Assembly: GCF_029855045.1 (NCBI RefSeq)
Contig: NZ_CP123228.1
Span: 3,534,001-3,598,000, forward strand
Direction: 5' to 3'
DNA from: Piscinibacter sp. XHJ-5
GTDB lineage: Bacteria > Pseudomonadota > Gammaproteobacteria > Burkholderiales > Burkholderiaceae_C
Length of the DNA: 64,000 nt
Below are positions 28,206 to 39,446 of the stretch, piece after piece; positions within the stretch are counted from its first letter, which is position 1, and the number at the start of each line of letters is the position of its first letter. The notes under the pieces were generated by a model. That model did not search any database, was not told the origin of the DNA, and saw nothing but the letters and a program-made list of their open reading frames with translations. Both the position numbers and the translations under genes were made by a program.

Positions 28206-29113
28206 GCCTCGCGCAACCTGCCGGCGTGCGCCGCGCCGACACCAACGCCGCCGCCTCGCCCCGGCGGCTGATGTGGCACCGCATCGCCCTGTATGCCCTG
28301 CTGCTGCTCTTCGCGCTGGTCTTCCTCACGCCGATGTACGTGATGCTGACCACCTCGCTGAAGGACATGGCGCAGATCCGTGAAGGCAACCTGCTGTCGC
28401 TGCCGGCATCGCCGGGATTCGAGGCCTGGGCCAAGGCCTGGTCCAGCGCATGCACCGGCGTGGACTGCGGCGGCCTCAAGCCCTTCTTCATCAACTCGGT
28501 GCTGATGGTGATCCCCGCGGTGCTGGTCTCGACCACGCTGGGCGCGGTCAACGGCTACGTGCTCAGCAAGTGGCGCTTCAAGGGCAGCGAGCTGATCTTC
28601 GCGCTGATGTTGTTCGGCATGTTCATGCCGTTCCAGGTCGTGCTGCTGCCGATGTCGCAGATCCTCGGCTGGCTGGGCATTGCCAGCTCGATCTGGGGCC
28701 TGGTGCTGGTGCACATCCTCGCCGGCCTGCCATCGACCACCCTGTTCTTCCGCAACTACTACGTCGGCCTGCCCGACGAGCTGATCAAGGCGGCCATGCT
28801 CGATGGCGCCGGCTTCTGGCGCATCTTCTGGCGCATCGTGCTGCCGCTGTCGGCGCCCATCCTCGTCGTCACGCTGATCTGGCAGTTCACCAACATCTGG
28901 AACGACTTCCTGTTCGGCGTGGTGTTCTCGGGCGGCGCGTCCAAGCCGATCACGGTGGGCCTCAACAACCTGGCCAACACATCGAGCGCGGTCAAGGAAT
29001 ACAACGTCGACATGGCCGCGGCGATGATCGCGGCACTGCCGACGCTGGTCGTGTACATCGTCGCAGGCAAGTATTTCGTGCGCGGGCTGACGGCCGGCGC
29101 GGTGAAGGGGTGA
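28202..29113 (+). CDS. Sugar ABC transporter permease (MalG-type)
   Basis: A 303-residue inner-membrane subunit with six helices, first at LYALLLLFALVFLTPMYVML. The EAA loop is LPDELIKAAMLDGAGFWRIF. It has an extra cysteine pair in the loop between helices 1 and 2 (SACTGVDCGG), as in glucose transporters of this group. ATG 28202 overlaps the preceding stop (ATGA). Forms the membrane pore with the preceding permease. Confidence 0.93.
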   Translation: MSLAQPAGVRRADTNAAASPRRLMWHRIALYALLLLFALVFLTPMYVMLTTSLKDMAQIREGNLLSLPASPGFEAWAKAWSSACTGVDCGGLKPFFINSVLMVIPAVLVSTTLGAVNGYVLSKWRFKGSELIFALMLFGMFMPFQVVLLPMSQILGWLGIASSIWGLVLVHILAGLPSTTLFFRNYYVGLPDELIKAAMLDGAGFWRIFWRIVLPLSAPILVVTLIWQFTNIWNDFLFGVVFSGGASKPITVGLNNLANTSSAVKEYNVDMAAAMIAALPTLVVYIVAGKYFVRGLTAGAVKG

Positions 29114-29116
29114 ACC

Positions 29117-30181
<1,065 letters not shown>

Positions 30182-30213
30182 GCATGCCGGGCCGCTTCGC
30201 GCCCTCCCCGCGA

Positions 30214-30237
30214 CCCTCTCCCGCAAGCGGGACAGGG
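30214..30237. repeat. REP-like palindrome between ATPase and epimerase genes
   Basis: CCCTCTCCCGCAAGCGGGAC followed by AGGG forms an 11-bp interrupted stem and matches the doublet at 27214-27308. It sits 33 bp after the ATPase stop and 12 bp before the epimerase start. Confidence 0.8.
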
Positions 30238-30248
30238 AGCGGTTCGCC

Positions 30249-31466
30249 ATGAGCAGCGCCGCCGTCGATTTCCGCTCCCCCGACTTCCTGCGCAGGCACA
30301 TCCTGCACACGATGTCGTTCTACGAGGGGCGCGCGCTGGACCCCAGCGGCGGCTTCTTTCACTTCTTCAAGGACGACGGCGACGTCTACGATCGCCAGAT
30401 CCGCCACCTGGTCAGCAGCACGCGCTTCGTCTTCAACTACGCCATGGCGGCGCGCCGCTTCGGCAACGTGCACTGGCGCAATGCCGCGCGCCACGGCCTG
30501 CGCTTCCTGCGCGACGTGCACCGCGACGCGGCGACGGGTGGCTATGCCTGGCAGCTGCGCTGGTGCGGCGGCCGCAAGGAAGTCCTGGACAACACCAACC
30601 ATTGCTACGGCCTGGCCTTCGTGCTGCTCGCGCATGCGCATGCCGCGCTGGCCGGCATCACCGAGGCTCGGGTGGGGATCAGCGAGACCTTCGAGCTGAT
30701 GGAGCGCCATTTCTGGGAGCCGGTGCCCTCGCTCTATGCCGACGAGGCCGATGCGGCCTGGAACGTCGGCAGCTACCGCGGCCAGAACGCCAACATGCAC
30801 ACCTGCGAGGCGATGCTGGCGGCGTTCGAGGCGACGTCCGACCGGCGCTATCTCGACCGCGCCGAGGCGATCGCCGACGCGGTCACCCGCCAGCTGGCCG
30901 CGCGCGCCGGGGGCCTGATCTGGGAGCACTATCGCAGCGACTGGACGCCCGACTGGGACTACAACCGCCACGACAGGAGCAACATCTTCCGCCCCTGGGG
31001 CTACCAGCCGGGACATCTCACCGAGTGGGCCAAGCTGCTGCTGATCCTGGAGCGCCAGCGCGGCGCCCGCTGGCTGCTGCCGCGCGCCCAGGAGCTCTTC
31101 GCCGCGGCCACCGAGCACGCCTGGGACAACACCCACGGCGGGCTGGTCTACGGCTTCGCGTCCGACGATGCGCATCCGGGGCGCTTTGCCGTCTGCGACG
31201 GCGACAAGTACTTCTGGGTCCAGGCCGAGAGCCTGGCGGCGGCGGCGCTGCTCGCCGTGCGCACCGGGGAAGGCGGCTACTGGGACTGGTACGACCGCTT
31301 GTGGGACTACAGCTGGCGCCACTTCGTCGACCACCGGCACGGAGCGTGGTACCGCATCCTGACGCCGGACAACCGCAAGTACAGCGACGAGAAGAGCCCG
31401 GCGGGAAAGACCGACTATCACACGATGGGGGCCTGCTACGAGGTGCTGGCGGCGCTGGCGCTTTGA
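30249..31466 (+). CDS. AGE-family sugar epimerase/isomerase (mannose isomerase-like)
   Basis: A 405-residue (alpha/alpha)6-barrel enzyme of the N-acylglucosamine 2-epimerase superfamily. Family residues are visible in [18 protein letters not shown] (Arg), [17 protein letters not shown] (His), [18 protein letters not shown] (His and Glu), [18 protein letters not shown] (His-Glu) and [17 protein letters not shown] (His). Those His residues form the catalytic acid/base set in the family. The motif pattern fits mannose/fructose isomerase (YihS/ManI) better than GlcNAc epimerase, but specificity is uncertain. ATG 30249 is used; the frame continues upstream in an unrelated sequence. Last gene of the sugar uptake operon. 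Confidence 0.88.
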   Translation: MSSAAVDFRSPDFLRRHILHTMSFYEGRALDPSGGFFHFFKDDGDVYDRQIRHLVSSTRFVFNYAMAARRFGNVHWRNAARHGLRFLRDVHRDAATGGYAWQLRWCGGRKEVLDNTNHCYGLAFVLLAHAHAALAGITEARVGISETFELMERHFWEPVPSLYADEADAAWNVGSYRGQNANMHTCEAMLAAFEATSDRRYLDRAEAIADAVTRQLAARAGGLIWEHYRSDWTPDWDYNRHDRSNIFRPWGYQPGHLTEWAKLLLILERQRGARWLLPRAQELFAAATEHAWDNTHGGLVYGFASDDAHPGRFAVCDGDKYFWVQAESLAAAALLAVRTGEGGYWDWYDRLWDYSWRHFVDHRHGAWYRILTPDNRKYSDEKSPAGKTDYHTMGACYEVLAALAL

Positions 31467-31525
31467 AGACATCGCCCGCCGCGGTCCAGGGAAATCGGGC
31501 GCGTTGCATATCGTTGCGTCGCCTT

Positions 31526-31535
31526 CATTGCAATG
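31526..31535. promoter_or_regulatory. Perfect 10-bp palindrome in the deoC leader
   Basis: CATTGCAATG is a perfect palindrome inside an AT-richer stretch (31505-31545) that also holds TTGCATATCGTTGC and GCAATG. This is the only likely promoter region before the nucleoside operon. It could be an operator for a nucleoside-responsive repressor; no regulator gene is adjacent. Confidence 0.35.
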
Positions 31536-31564
31536 CAGCAATGTTCCGCGGCATGCTGGGGCCC

Positions 31565-32332
31565 ATGAACGACCTGCAAGCCGCCCGACTCGCGCTGCGC
31601 TGCCTCGACCTCACCTCGCTGAAGGACGAGGACACCGCCGCGTCGATCGACGCGCTGGCGCGCAGCGCCAACACGCCGCAGGGCGCGCCGGCTGCCCTGT
31701 GCGTGCTGCCGCAACTGGTGCCGGCGGCGGTGCGCGCACTTGCCGAGCAGCAGCTCGAGGGCGTGCGCGTGGCCACCGTGGCCAATTTCCCGCGCGGCGA
31801 ATCGGCGCCCGAGCAGGTGCTGCAGGACACCCGCGCGGCGCTGGCCAACGGCGCGCAGGAGATCGACCTGGTGTTTCCCTGGCGTGCCCTGCTCGCCGGT
31901 CACCGGCGCGCCGGCCAGGAGCTGGTCAGCCGCTGCAAGGAGGCCTGCGCCGACGTGCCGCTCAAGGTCATCCTCGAGACGGGCGAGCTGCGCACCGCGC
32001 GCTGGATCCGCGAAGCGAGCCAGATTGCCCTGGCGGCCGGCGCCGATTTCCTCAAGACCTCCACCGGCAAGGTGTCGGTCAACGCCACGCCCGAGGCCGC
32101 GGCGCTGATGCTCGAGGTGATCCTCGAGCACGGCGGGCATGCCGGGCTCAAGGTGGCCGGCGGGGTCGCCACGCTGAACGACGCCAAGCGTTACATCGCG
32201 CTCGCCGCGCAGGCCTACGGCGCCGAGCGGCTGTCGCCCCGGACGCTGCGCTTCGGGGCGTCGGGTCTGCTGCCGGTGCTGCTCGCCACTCTGGAAGGCC
32301 GCAGCGCCGGCGTGGCCCAAGGCACCTATTGA
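31565..32332 (+). CDS. deoC: Deoxyribose-phosphate aldolase
   Basis: Class I aldolase that splits 2-deoxyribose 5-phosphate to glyceraldehyde 3-phosphate and acetaldehyde. The 255-residue product matches the enterobacterial-type enzyme in length. The Schiff-base lysine is in [16 protein letters not shown], and the second active-site lysine in [12 protein letters not shown]. Start is uncertain among ATG 31565, 31553 and 31541; 31565 aligns best. Its stop overlaps the deoA start by one base. First gene of the nucleoside salvage and uptake operon. Confidence 0.94.
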   Translation: MNDLQAARLALRCLDLTSLKDEDTAASIDALARSANTPQGAPAALCVLPQLVPAAVRALAEQQLEGVRVATVANFPRGESAPEQVLQDTRAALANGAQEIDLVFPWRALLAGHRRAGQELVSRCKEACADVPLKVILETGELRTARWIREASQIALAAGADFLKTSTGKVSVNATPEAAALMLEVILEHGGHAGLKVAGGVATLNDAKRYIALAAQAYGAERLSPRTLRFGASGLLPVLLATLEGRSAGVAQGTY

Positions 32333-33663
32333 TGACGCTGGCGCAGGAGACCATCCGCCGCAAGCGCGACGGTCTCAGGCTGGCCGATACCGAGATCCGC
32401 GCCTTCGTCGAGGGCATCGCCCGCGGCGACGTGAGTGACGCGCAGATCGCCGCGTTCGCCATGGCCACCTGCTGGCGCGGCATGGCCACGCCGGAAGCCG
32501 TGGCCCTCACGCTGGCCATGCGCGACAGCGGCGCGGTGCTCGACTGGCGCGAGGCCGACCTGCACGGCCCGGTGGTCGACAAGCACTCCACCGGCGGCAT
32601 CGGCGACACCGTCTCGCTGGTCCTCGCACCGCTGCTCGCCGCCTGCGGCTGCCACGTGCCGATGGTCTCGGGGCGCGGACTCGGCCACACCGGCGGCACG
32701 CTGGACAAGCTGGAGGCGATCCCGGGCTACGCCGTCGACGTGCCGCTGGACGTCTTCCGCCGCGTCGTGCGCGAAGCAGGCGTCGCCATCGTCGGCGCCG
32801 GGCCGGCGCTCGCACCCGCCGATCGGCGCCTCTACGCGGTGCGCGATCTGACGGCGACGGTCGAGTCGATCCCGCTGATCACCGCTTCCATCCTCTCGAA
32901 GAAGCTCGCCGCCGGCCTGCAGGCGCTGGCGCTGGACGTGAAGTTCGGCAACGGCGCCTTCATGCGCGACCTGGCGAGCGCACGGGCGCTGGCCCGCAGC
33001 CTGGTCGAGACCGGCTGCGGCGCGGGCCTGCCCACCGAAGCGCTGCTCACCGACATGAACGAGCCGCTCGCACCGGCCGCGGGCAATGCGCTCGAAGTGC
33101 ATGTCGCGATCCGCCATCTGCGAGGCGACGAGCGATCGGCGCGGCTGGACGAGGTGGTGCGTGCCTTCGGCATCACGCTGCTGCGCCAAGCCCGGCTGGC
33201 ACGCGACGACGACGACGCCCGCGCCCGCCTGGCGCGCGCGCTGGACAGCGGCGCCGCGGCCGAGCGCTTCGCCCGCATGGTGTCGGGCCTGGGCGGTCCC
33301 ACCGATCTGCTGGAGCGTGCGGACCAGCTGCTGCCCGCTGCGCCGGTGGTGCGCGAGGTGGCCGCTGCTGCGGGCGGTGTCGTCGCGGCCATCGACACGC
33401 GGGCCCTGGGACTCGCCGTCGTCGAGCTCGGCGGCGGCCGCCGGCGTGCCGAGGACCGCATCGATCCTGCCGTGGGGCTCGCCGGCCTGGCGCCGCTCGG
33501 CATGCGCGTCGAGCCGGGGCAGCCGTTGGCGCTGGTCCATGCCGCAACGGCCGCCGCGGCGAACGCAGCGGTCGCGACGGTGCAAGCGGCCTATGCGGTG
33601 TCGGACACGGCGGCATCGCCCGGCCCGCTGATCGCGGGCCGCATCGTTCGGGAGCAGGGATGA
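32332..33663 (+). CDS. deoA: Thymidine phosphorylase
   Basis: Phosphorolyses thymidine to thymine and 2-deoxyribose 1-phosphate. The 443-residue enzyme starts [21 protein letters not shown] and has the phosphate-binding block [18 protein letters not shown] and the loop [20 protein letters not shown], both diagnostic. The C-terminal domain is slightly more variable. No phosphopentomutase gene (deoB) is in the window, so deoxyribose 1-phosphate must be converted elsewhere before DeoC can use it. Overlaps deoC and cdd. Confidence 0.95.
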   Translation: MTLAQETIRRKRDGLRLADTEIRAFVEGIARGDVSDAQIAAFAMATCWRGMATPEAVALTLAMRDSGAVLDWREADLHGPVVDKHSTGGIGDTVSLVLAPLLAACGCHVPMVSGRGLGHTGGTLDKLEAIPGYAVDVPLDVFRRVVREAGVAIVGAGPALAPADRRLYAVRDLTATVESIPLITASILSKKLAAGLQALALDVKFGNGAFMRDLASARALARSLVETGCGAGLPTEALLTDMNEPLAPAAGNALEVHVAIRHLRGDERSARLDEVVRAFGITLLRQARLARDDDDARARLARALDSGAAAERFARMVSGLGGPTDLLERADQLLPAAPVVREVAAAAGGVVAAIDTRALGLAVVELGGGRRRAEDRIDPAVGLAGLAPLGMRVEPGQPLALVHAATAAAANAAVATVQAAYAVSDTAASPGPLIAGRIVREQG

Positions 33664-34055
33664 GCGACGACGAACTGATCGCGCTGGCGGCGCAGGCCCG
33701 CGAAGCCGCCTATGCGCCCTATTCCGGCTTTCGCGTCGGCGCCGCGGTGCGTGCGCGAGACGGCCGCCTGTTCACCGGCTGCAACGTCGAGAACGCCTCG
33801 TACGGGCTGTGCAATTGCGCCGAGCGGACGGCGCTGTTCAGCGCCATCGCCGCGGGCGTTCCGGCCGGCGCGCTGGACCGCATCGCGGTGATCGGCGACA
33901 CGGCGCAGCCCATCTCGCCGTGTGGCGCATGCCGGCAGGTGATGCTCGAGCTGGGCGGCGAGGCGCTGGCAGTGGTGCTGGCGAATCTGCACGGTGCACG
34001 CCAGGTGACGACCGCCGGCGCGTTGCTGCCGGGTGCATTCCGGTTCGATCCGTAG
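33660..34055 (+). CDS. cdd: Cytidine deaminase
   Basis: Zinc hydrolase that deaminates cytidine and deoxycytidine. The 131-residue homotetrameric-type protein has Glu55 as proton shuttle and zinc ligands Cys53 (NCAERTALF), Cys88 and Cys91 ([10 protein letters not shown]). The substrate-binding block [10 protein letters not shown] is intact. ATG 33660 overlaps the deoA stop (ATGA). It feeds uridine nucleosides to the pathway. Confidence 0.96.
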   Translation: MSDDELIALAAQAREAAYAPYSGFRVGAAVRARDGRLFTGCNVENASYGLCNCAERTALFSAIAAGVPAGALDRIAVIGDTAQPISPCGACRQVMLELGGEALAVVLANLHGARQVTTAGALLPGAFRFDP

Positions 34056-34138
34056 GGGCCACAACGGGTCTTCCCGAGCATCGCCGCGCGCATGCTTCTT
34101 GCGAGAATCCGCCGCACTGCCACGCAGGGAGACACACC

Positions 34139-35131
34139 ATGAGCATCAGAGCCGCCGCTGTCGTCATCGCTGCCGCGCTGGCCGCATCCGCCCATGCCCA
34201 GACCCGGCAGCCCGCCGTCGTCTACGACGCCGGGGGCAAGTTCGACAAGTCCTTCAACGAAGCGGCCTACAACGGCATCGAGCGCTTCAAGAAGGAGACC
34301 GGCACCGCCTACCTGGACTTCGAGATTTCCAACGACACGCAGCGCGAGCAGGCCCTGCGCCGGATGGCGCAGAAAGGTGCCGATCCCATCATCGCGGTCG
34401 GCTTCGGCCATGCCTCGGCGCTCGAGAAGGTCGCCAAGGAATTTCCGAACGCGCACTTCGCGATCATCGATTCCGAGGTCAAGCTGCCGAACGTGCAGTC
34501 GGTGCTGTTCAAGGACCAGGAAGGCTCCTTCCTCGCCGGCTGGCTCGCCGCCACGACCAGCAAGAGCGGCAAGGTGGGCTTCATCGGCGGCATGGACGTG
34601 CCGCTGATCCGCCGCTTCCAGTGCGGCTACGAGCACGGCGCGAAGCAGGCCAATCCCAAGGTCGAGGTCGTGGCCAACATGACCGGCACCACGCCGAGCG
34701 CGTGGAGCGACCCGACCCGCGGCGGCGAGCTCGCGAAGGCGCAGTTCTCGCGCGGCGTCGACGTGGTGTTCGCCGCGGCCGGCGGCACCGGTACCGGCGT
34801 GTACCAGGCTGCCAAGGACCAGGGCAAGCTGGCCATCGGCGTCGACAGCAACCAGAACCACCTGCAGCCGGGCACCATGCTCACGTCCATGCTCAAGCGC
34901 GTCGACAACGCGATCCACGGCATCGCGCTGTCGGCGAAGAACGGCAGCTGGAAGCCCGGCACCGTCGTGCTCGGCCTGAAGGAGCAAGGCGTCGGCCTCG
35001 CGATGGACCAGCACAACGCCAGGCTGGTGAGCGAGGACACGAAGAAGAAGCTGGCGGCGGTGGAATCGGACATCGTGTCCGGCAAGGTGAAGGTGGCGAC
35101 CTACACACCCGAAGCCGGCTGCAAGTACTGA
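34139..35131 (+). CDS. BMP-family nucleoside-binding protein (ABC receptor)
   Basis: Receptor of 330 residues in the basic-membrane-protein family, which binds nucleosides for ABC import. It has a cleavable signal MSIRAAAVVIAAALAASAHA, with no lipobox Cys. Mature landmarks are AVVYDAGGKFDKSFNEAAYNG, GFGHASALEKVAKEFP and the hinge block GFIGGMDVPLIRRFQCGYEHG. AGGGAGA precedes the ATG. It sits 83 bp after cdd and 7 bp before the ATPase gene, linking nucleoside uptake with salvage. Confidence 0.94.
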   Translation: MSIRAAAVVIAAALAASAHAQTRQPAVVYDAGGKFDKSFNEAAYNGIERFKKETGTAYLDFEISNDTQREQALRRMAQKGADPIIAVGFGHASALEKVAKEFPNAHFAIIDSEVKLPNVQSVLFKDQEGSFLAGWLAATTSKSGKVGFIGGMDVPLIRRFQCGYEHGAKQANPKVEVVANMTGTTPSAWSDPTRGGELAKAQFSRGVDVVFAAAGGTGTGVYQAAKDQGKLAIGVDSNQNHLQPGTMLTSMLKRVDNAIHGIALSAKNGSWKPGTVVLGLKEQGVGLAMDQHNARLVSEDTKKKLAAVESDIVSGKVKVATYTPEAGCKY

Positions 35132-35138
35132 CCCCCGC

Positions 35139-36674
35139 TTGAACGCCGACTTCGCCGTCGAGCTGCTGGGCATCCACAAGCGCTTCGGCGCGGTGCATGC
35201 CAACGACGACGTGACCTTGCGCGTGCGGCGCGGCAGCGTGCACGGCATCGTGGGGGAGAACGGCGCCGGCAAGTCGACGCTGATGAGCGTGCTCTACGGC
35301 TTCTACCCGGCCGACGAAGGCACGATCCGCCTCGAGGGGCGCGAGCTGCAGCTCGGCGGCACGCACGACGCCATCGCGCACGGAGTCGGCATGGTGCACC
35401 AGCACTTCATGCTGGTCGAACGCTTCACCGTCCTGGAGAACGTGGTGCTGGGCGCCGAGCAAGGCATGCTGCTGTCTCGCAGCCTCGCCCAGGCGCGGAG
35501 CGAGCTGGCGCGGCTGGCCGACGAATTCGGCCTGGCGGTCGACCCCGATGCCCGCGTGCGCGACCTGCCGGTCGGCGTGCTGCAGCGGGTCGAGATCCTG
35601 AAGGCGCTGTTTCGCGGAGCACGCATCCTCATCCTCGACGAGCCCACCGGCGTGCTGACGCCGCAGGAGACCGAGGCGCTGTTCCGCGTGCTGTCATCGC
35701 TGAAGGCACGCGGCGTCACGGTGCTGCTCATCACTCACAAGCTGAAGGAGATCCTCGCCATCACCGACCGCGTGACCGTGATGCGCGCCGGACGCGTCGT
35801 CGCCGATCGCGACACCGCCGCGACCAGCGAGGTCGAGCTCGCCGAGCTGATGGTCGGACGCAAGGTGCAGCTCGAAACCGCCCCGCTCGCGCGCCACCGC
35901 GGCGACATCCGGCTCGAGGCGCGCGAGATCGGCTGGCACGACGCGCAGGGTTGGGCGCGCCTGCACGACATCTCGCTGCAGCTGCATTCCGGCGAGATCG
36001 TCGGCGTGGCGGGCGTGGCGGGCAACGGCCAGAGCGAATTGCTCGCCGTGCTGTCCGGCCTGGAGCCCCCGCAGCAGGGATCGGTCCATCTCGCGCTGGC
36101 CGACGGCGGCACCTGCCGCATCGACGCGCGCCATCCGGTCGATCCGCGCAGGCTGCGTGCGCTGGGCGTCGCCCACGTGCCGGAGGATCGCCACCGCCTG
36201 GGCCTGGTGCTCGGATTCGCGGCCTGGGAATCGGCGCTGCTCGGCTACGAGGACGAGCCGGCGGTGCGCCGCGGTCCCTGGCTGCTGCGCGCGCCCGCGC
36301 GCCGGCAGTGCCGCGAGATGATGGAAGCGTTCGACGTGCGGCCGCGCGACGAGTCGCTGCTGTCGTCCAAGTTCTCCGGCGGCAACCAGCAGAAGCTGAT
36401 CCTCGCCCGCGAGTTCCGCCGTGCGCCGCGCGTGCTGCTGGTCGGGCAGCCGACACGCGGGGTCGACATCGGGGCGATCGAGTTCATCCATCGCCGGATC
36501 GTCGCTCTGCGCGATGCGGGCTGCGCCGTGCTGCTCGTGTCCACCGAGCTCGACGAGATCCTCGCCCTCGCCGACCGCATCGTCGTGATGAGCGGCGGGC
36601 GCATCACCGGCACGCTGGCGCGGGACCAGACCGACGAGCGGCAGCTCGGCTGCCTGATGGGACAGGCGGCATGA
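35139..36674 (+). CDS. Nucleoside ABC transporter ATPase (double domain, TTG start)
   Basis: A 511-residue protein with two ATPase domains, as in RbsA/NupA-type importers. Domain 1 has Walker A GENGAGKST and the nucleoside-type signature LPVGVLQRVEILKAL with Walker B ILILDEPTGVLTP. Domain 2 (about 255 onward) has a degenerate Walker A GVAGNGQSELLA and the signature FSGGNQQKL. The only start that keeps the first strand is TTG 35139, which lies 7 bp after the receptor stop. TTG is uncommon and implies weaker or coupled translation. Confidence 0.93.
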   Translation: MNADFAVELLGIHKRFGAVHANDDVTLRVRRGSVHGIVGENGAGKSTLMSVLYGFYPADEGTIRLEGRELQLGGTHDAIAHGVGMVHQHFMLVERFTVLENVVLGAEQGMLLSRSLAQARSELARLADEFGLAVDPDARVRDLPVGVLQRVEILKALFRGARILILDEPTGVLTPQETEALFRVLSSLKARGVTVLLITHKLKEILAITDRVTVMRAGRVVADRDTAATSEVELAELMVGRKVQLETAPLARHRGDIRLEAREIGWHDAQGWARLHDISLQLHSGEIVGVAGVAGNGQSELLAVLSGLEPPQQGSVHLALADGGTCRIDARHPVDPRRLRALGVAHVPEDRHRLGLVLGFAAWESALLGYEDEPAVRRGPWLLRAPARRQCREMMEAFDVRPRDESLLSSKFSGGNQQKLILAREFRRAPRVLLVGQPTRGVDIGAIEFIHRRIVALRDAGCAVLLVSTELDEILALADRIVVMSGGRITGTLARDQTDERQLGCLMGQAA

Positions 36675-37792
36675 GGGACGTCCCGGCGGCCCTGCCGCGC
36701 TGGATCGACGTGGCACTGCTGCCGGTGCTCAACGTCGCGCTCGCGCTCAGCGCCGCGGGACTCGTCGTCTGGGCCATCGGCCAGAACCCCCTCGCCGCCG
36801 TGCGGCTGCTGGTCGACGGCGCCTTCGGCAGCGCGCTGGCGTGGAGCTACACGCTCTACTACACGACCAATTTCATCCTCACCGGACTTGCCGTGGCCGT
36901 GGCGTTCCACTGCGGTCACTTCAACATCGGCGCCGAAGGCCAGGCGACGCTCGGCGGCCTGGGCGTCGGACTGCTGATGCTGACGCTGGACCGCTGGCTG
37001 CCGGCGGCGCTGCTGCTGCCGCTGGCGCTGCTGGCCGGCATGGCCGCCGGCGTCGCGTGGGCCTTCGTGCCGGCGTGGCTGCAGGCCTACCGCGGCAGCC
37101 ACATCGTCATCACGACGATCATGTTCAACTTCCTCGCCTCGACGCTGATGGTGTGGCTGATCGTCAACGTGCTGAAGGTGCCCGGCAACCAGGCCGTCGA
37201 GTCGCGCGCGTTCGCCGCCGGCGCTGCGCTGCCCAATGCGAAGTCCATGCTCTCGCTCATCGGCGTGGAATGGCCCGATACGCCGCTCAACCTCGCGTTC
37301 GCGCTCGCACTGCTGTCCTGTCTGGCAGTGTGGCTGCTCCTGTGGCACTCGCGGCTGGGCCACGCGCTGCGCGTGGTCGGGCAGTCGAGCGATGCCGCGC
37401 GCTATGCCGGCATCTCGCCGCCGCGCATGACGCTCGTCGCGCTGTCGATCTCGGGTGCGCTCGCAGCGCTGGTCGGCGCCAACGAGATCGCCGGCGTTCA
37501 CCACAAGCTCCTGCTCGATTTCGTCGCCGGTGCAGGCTTCACCGGCATCGCGGTGGCATTGATGGGCCGCAACCATCCGTTCGGCATCGCGCTGGCGGCG
37601 CTGCTGTTCGGCGCGCTGGCGCAAGGCGGCTCCGAGCTGGTGTTCGAGATGCCGGCCTTCACCCGCGACATGTCGGTCGCGGTGCAGGGCTTCGTGGTGC
37701 TGTTCTGCGGCGCCCTGTCGCAGATGCTGCGTGCGCCGGTGGCACGTGCCCATGCGCGGCTCTCGGGCCGGCCCCGGCGTCGACATGGATGA
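36671..37792 (+). CDS. Nucleoside ABC transporter permease 1
   Basis: A 373-residue membrane subunit of the BPD_transp_2 (branched/sugar) permease family, with about ten hydrophobic helices. Characteristic loops are CGHFNIGAEGQATLGGLG and RGSHIVITTIMFNFLASTLM, typical of the nucleoside (YufP/NupB) group. ATG 36671 overlaps the ATPase stop (ATGA). It ends in a basic tail (RARLSGRPRRRHG-like). Partner of the next permease. Confidence 0.92.
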   Translation: MRDVPAALPRWIDVALLPVLNVALALSAAGLVVWAIGQNPLAAVRLLVDGAFGSALAWSYTLYYTTNFILTGLAVAVAFHCGHFNIGAEGQATLGGLGVGLLMLTLDRWLPAALLLPLALLAGMAAGVAWAFVPAWLQAYRGSHIVITTIMFNFLASTLMVWLIVNVLKVPGNQAVESRAFAAGAALPNAKSMLSLIGVEWPDTPLNLAFALALLSCLAVWLLLWHSRLGHALRVVGQSSDAARYAGISPPRMTLVALSISGALAALVGANEIAGVHHKLLLDFVAGAGFTGIAVALMGRNHPFGIALAALLFGALAQGGSELVFEMPAFTRDMSVAVQGFVVLFCGALSQMLRAPVARAHARLSGRPRRRHG

Positions 37793-38759
37793 GCTGATCG
37801 TCGTCGTCGCCTCGGTGCTGGGTGCCACGCTGCGCATCGCCGTGCCGCTGGTGCTGTGCGCGCTGGCCGGCGTGTTCAGCGAGCGGGCCGGCGTCATCGA
37901 CATCGGGCTCGAAGGCAAGATGCTCGCTGCCGCCTTCGCGGCCGCATGCCTGGGCGCCATCGGATGGCCGGCGATGGCGGCGCTGGCCGGTGCGGTGCTC
38001 GTGGCGATGTCGCTTGGGCTGGTGCACGCCTGGGCCTGCATCACGCACCGCGGCGACCAGATCGTGTCCGGCGTCGCGCTCAACGTGATTGCCGCCGGCC
38101 TCACGGCGGTGCTCGGGCTGGTGTGGTTCAGCCAGGGCGGCCGCACGCCTGACGTGGCAGCGGCCAGCCGCTTCACCAGCATGATCGCCGGCGCCGCCGC
38201 CGCCGTGCGAAGCTGGCCGCTGGTCGGACCGCTGCTGGCGGAGGTGCTGCTCGATCACAACGCGCTCGTGTGGCTCGCGTTCGCGCTGGTGCCCGCGTCG
38301 TGGTGGCTGCTGTACCGCACGCGCTTCGGACTGCGCCTGCGCGCGGTCGGCGAGAACCCGGCGATGGTCGATGCGGCGGGCATCTCCGTGACGCGGCTGC
38401 GCTACGGCGCCGTGCTGCTGGCCGGCATGCTGTGCGGCATCGCGGGCAGCTACCTCACGCTCGCGCAGAACGCGTCGTTCTCTCCCGGCATGACGGCCGG
38501 CCGCGGCTTCATGGCGCTGGCCGCGATGGTGTTCGGCCAGTGGCATCCGCTGCGCGCCGGCGTGGCCTGTCTGCTGTTCGGCTTTCTCGATGCCGTGGCC
38601 ATCCGCCTGCAGGGCGTGCCGCTGCCGGGCATCGGCTCGGTGCCGGTGGAGCTGATCCAGGCGCTGCCATACGCACTCACGGTGGTCCTGCTGGCGGGCT
38701 TCTTCGGGCGCGCGCAGGCGCCGCGCGCGCTCGGCAGGGCGTACGTGAAGGAACGTTGA
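37785..38759 (+). CDS. Nucleoside ABC transporter permease 2
   Basis: A 324-residue membrane subunit of the same family (YufQ/NupC group). It begins with DELIVVVASVLGATLRIAVP and has the conserved loop SERAGVIDIGLEGKMLAAAF. The late block SFSPGMTAGRGFMALAAMVF is typical. ATG 37785 is chosen because it aligns with family starts and overlaps the previous gene by 8 bp; an upstream ATG at 37731 would add an unrelated segment. Last gene of the nucleoside operon. Confidence 0.92.
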   Translation: MDELIVVVASVLGATLRIAVPLVLCALAGVFSERAGVIDIGLEGKMLAAAFAAACLGAIGWPAMAALAGAVLVAMSLGLVHAWACITHRGDQIVSGVALNVIAAGLTAVLGLVWFSQGGRTPDVAAASRFTSMIAGAAAAVRSWPLVGPLLAEVLLDHNALVWLAFALVPASWWLLYRTRFGLRLRAVGENPAMVDAAGISVTRLRYGAVLLAGMLCGIAGSYLTLAQNASFSPGMTAGRGFMALAAMVFGQWHPLRAGVACLLFGFLDAVAIRLQGVPLPGIGSVPVELIQALPYALTVVLLAGFFGRAQAPRALGRAYVKER

Positions 38760-38779
38760 CGCCCCTGCCTCGTCTGGAT

Positions 38780-39361
38780 TCATCCGTCGGGCGCCTCATG
38801 AGGCTCGTAGACGAGGAACACGCGGCCGTTGCGAAAGGTCCGCGATGTCACGAGCCTCAAGGTCAGCATGTTCTTCACCCCTTCGAACATCGTCCTGCCG
38901 TCTCCCAGGGCAACGGGGACCACGACGACCTGGAACTCGTCGACCAGGCCCGCTTGCGTGAGCTGCGACACGATGCTGCCGCTGCCCAGCACGGTGATTG
39001 CCTCGCCCGGCTCGGCCTTCAGTTTGCGCACTTCGGCGGCCAGGTCGCCCTTGAGCACCTTCGTGTTGTTCCACGTCGCCTTGCCGAGCGAGCGCGACAC
39101 CACGACCTTGGGCATCGCGTTCATCGGCCCCGCCACTTCGGGCATCTGCTGCATCGCCTGCGGCGTCGGCCAGTGGCTCGCGAACAGCTCGTACGTGGTG
39201 CGGCCCATCAGCAGCACGCCGCCGCCGGCCGCATTCGCTGCCGTGAACGACTGGAACTCGGGGTCGTCGCCGCCCTGGTGCATCCAGGCGATGTCGCCGC
39301 TCGCGGCCTTGAAGTAGCCGTCCAGGGAAACGGATTCGAAGACGCTCAACTTGCGCATCAC
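38780..39361 (-). CDS. Dihydrofolate reductase-like (RibD C-terminal fold) protein
   Basis: A 193-residue protein of the DHFR/RibD_C superfamily. N-terminus MRKLSVFESVSLDGYFKA is the family signature, followed by GGVLLMGRTTYELFASHWPT and the nucleotide-binding loop VLGSGSIVSQL. Such stand-alone members are widespread, and their reductase substrates are mostly unknown; a role as true folate reductase is unlikely given the adjacent genes. Start could be the first or second Met. It converges with the nucleoside operon. Confidence 0.88.
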   Translation of the reverse strand: MMRKLSVFESVSLDGYFKAASGDIAWMHQGGDDPEFQSFTAANAAGGGVLLMGRTTYELFASHWPTPQAMQQMPEVAGPMNAMPKVVVSRSLGKATWNNTKVLKGDLAAEVRKLKAEPGEAITVLGSGSIVSQLTQAGLVDEFQVVVVPVALGDGRTMFEGVKNMLTLRLVTSRTFRNGRVFLVYEPHEAPDG

Positions 39362-39446
39362 CTTGCTCCTCGGACACGCTGCAAGCGCCCAAGCTAAGCG
39401 GGAAGCGGCGCCGCGTCAAAGCCGCCGGGCATCTCCATGCCGCCTG

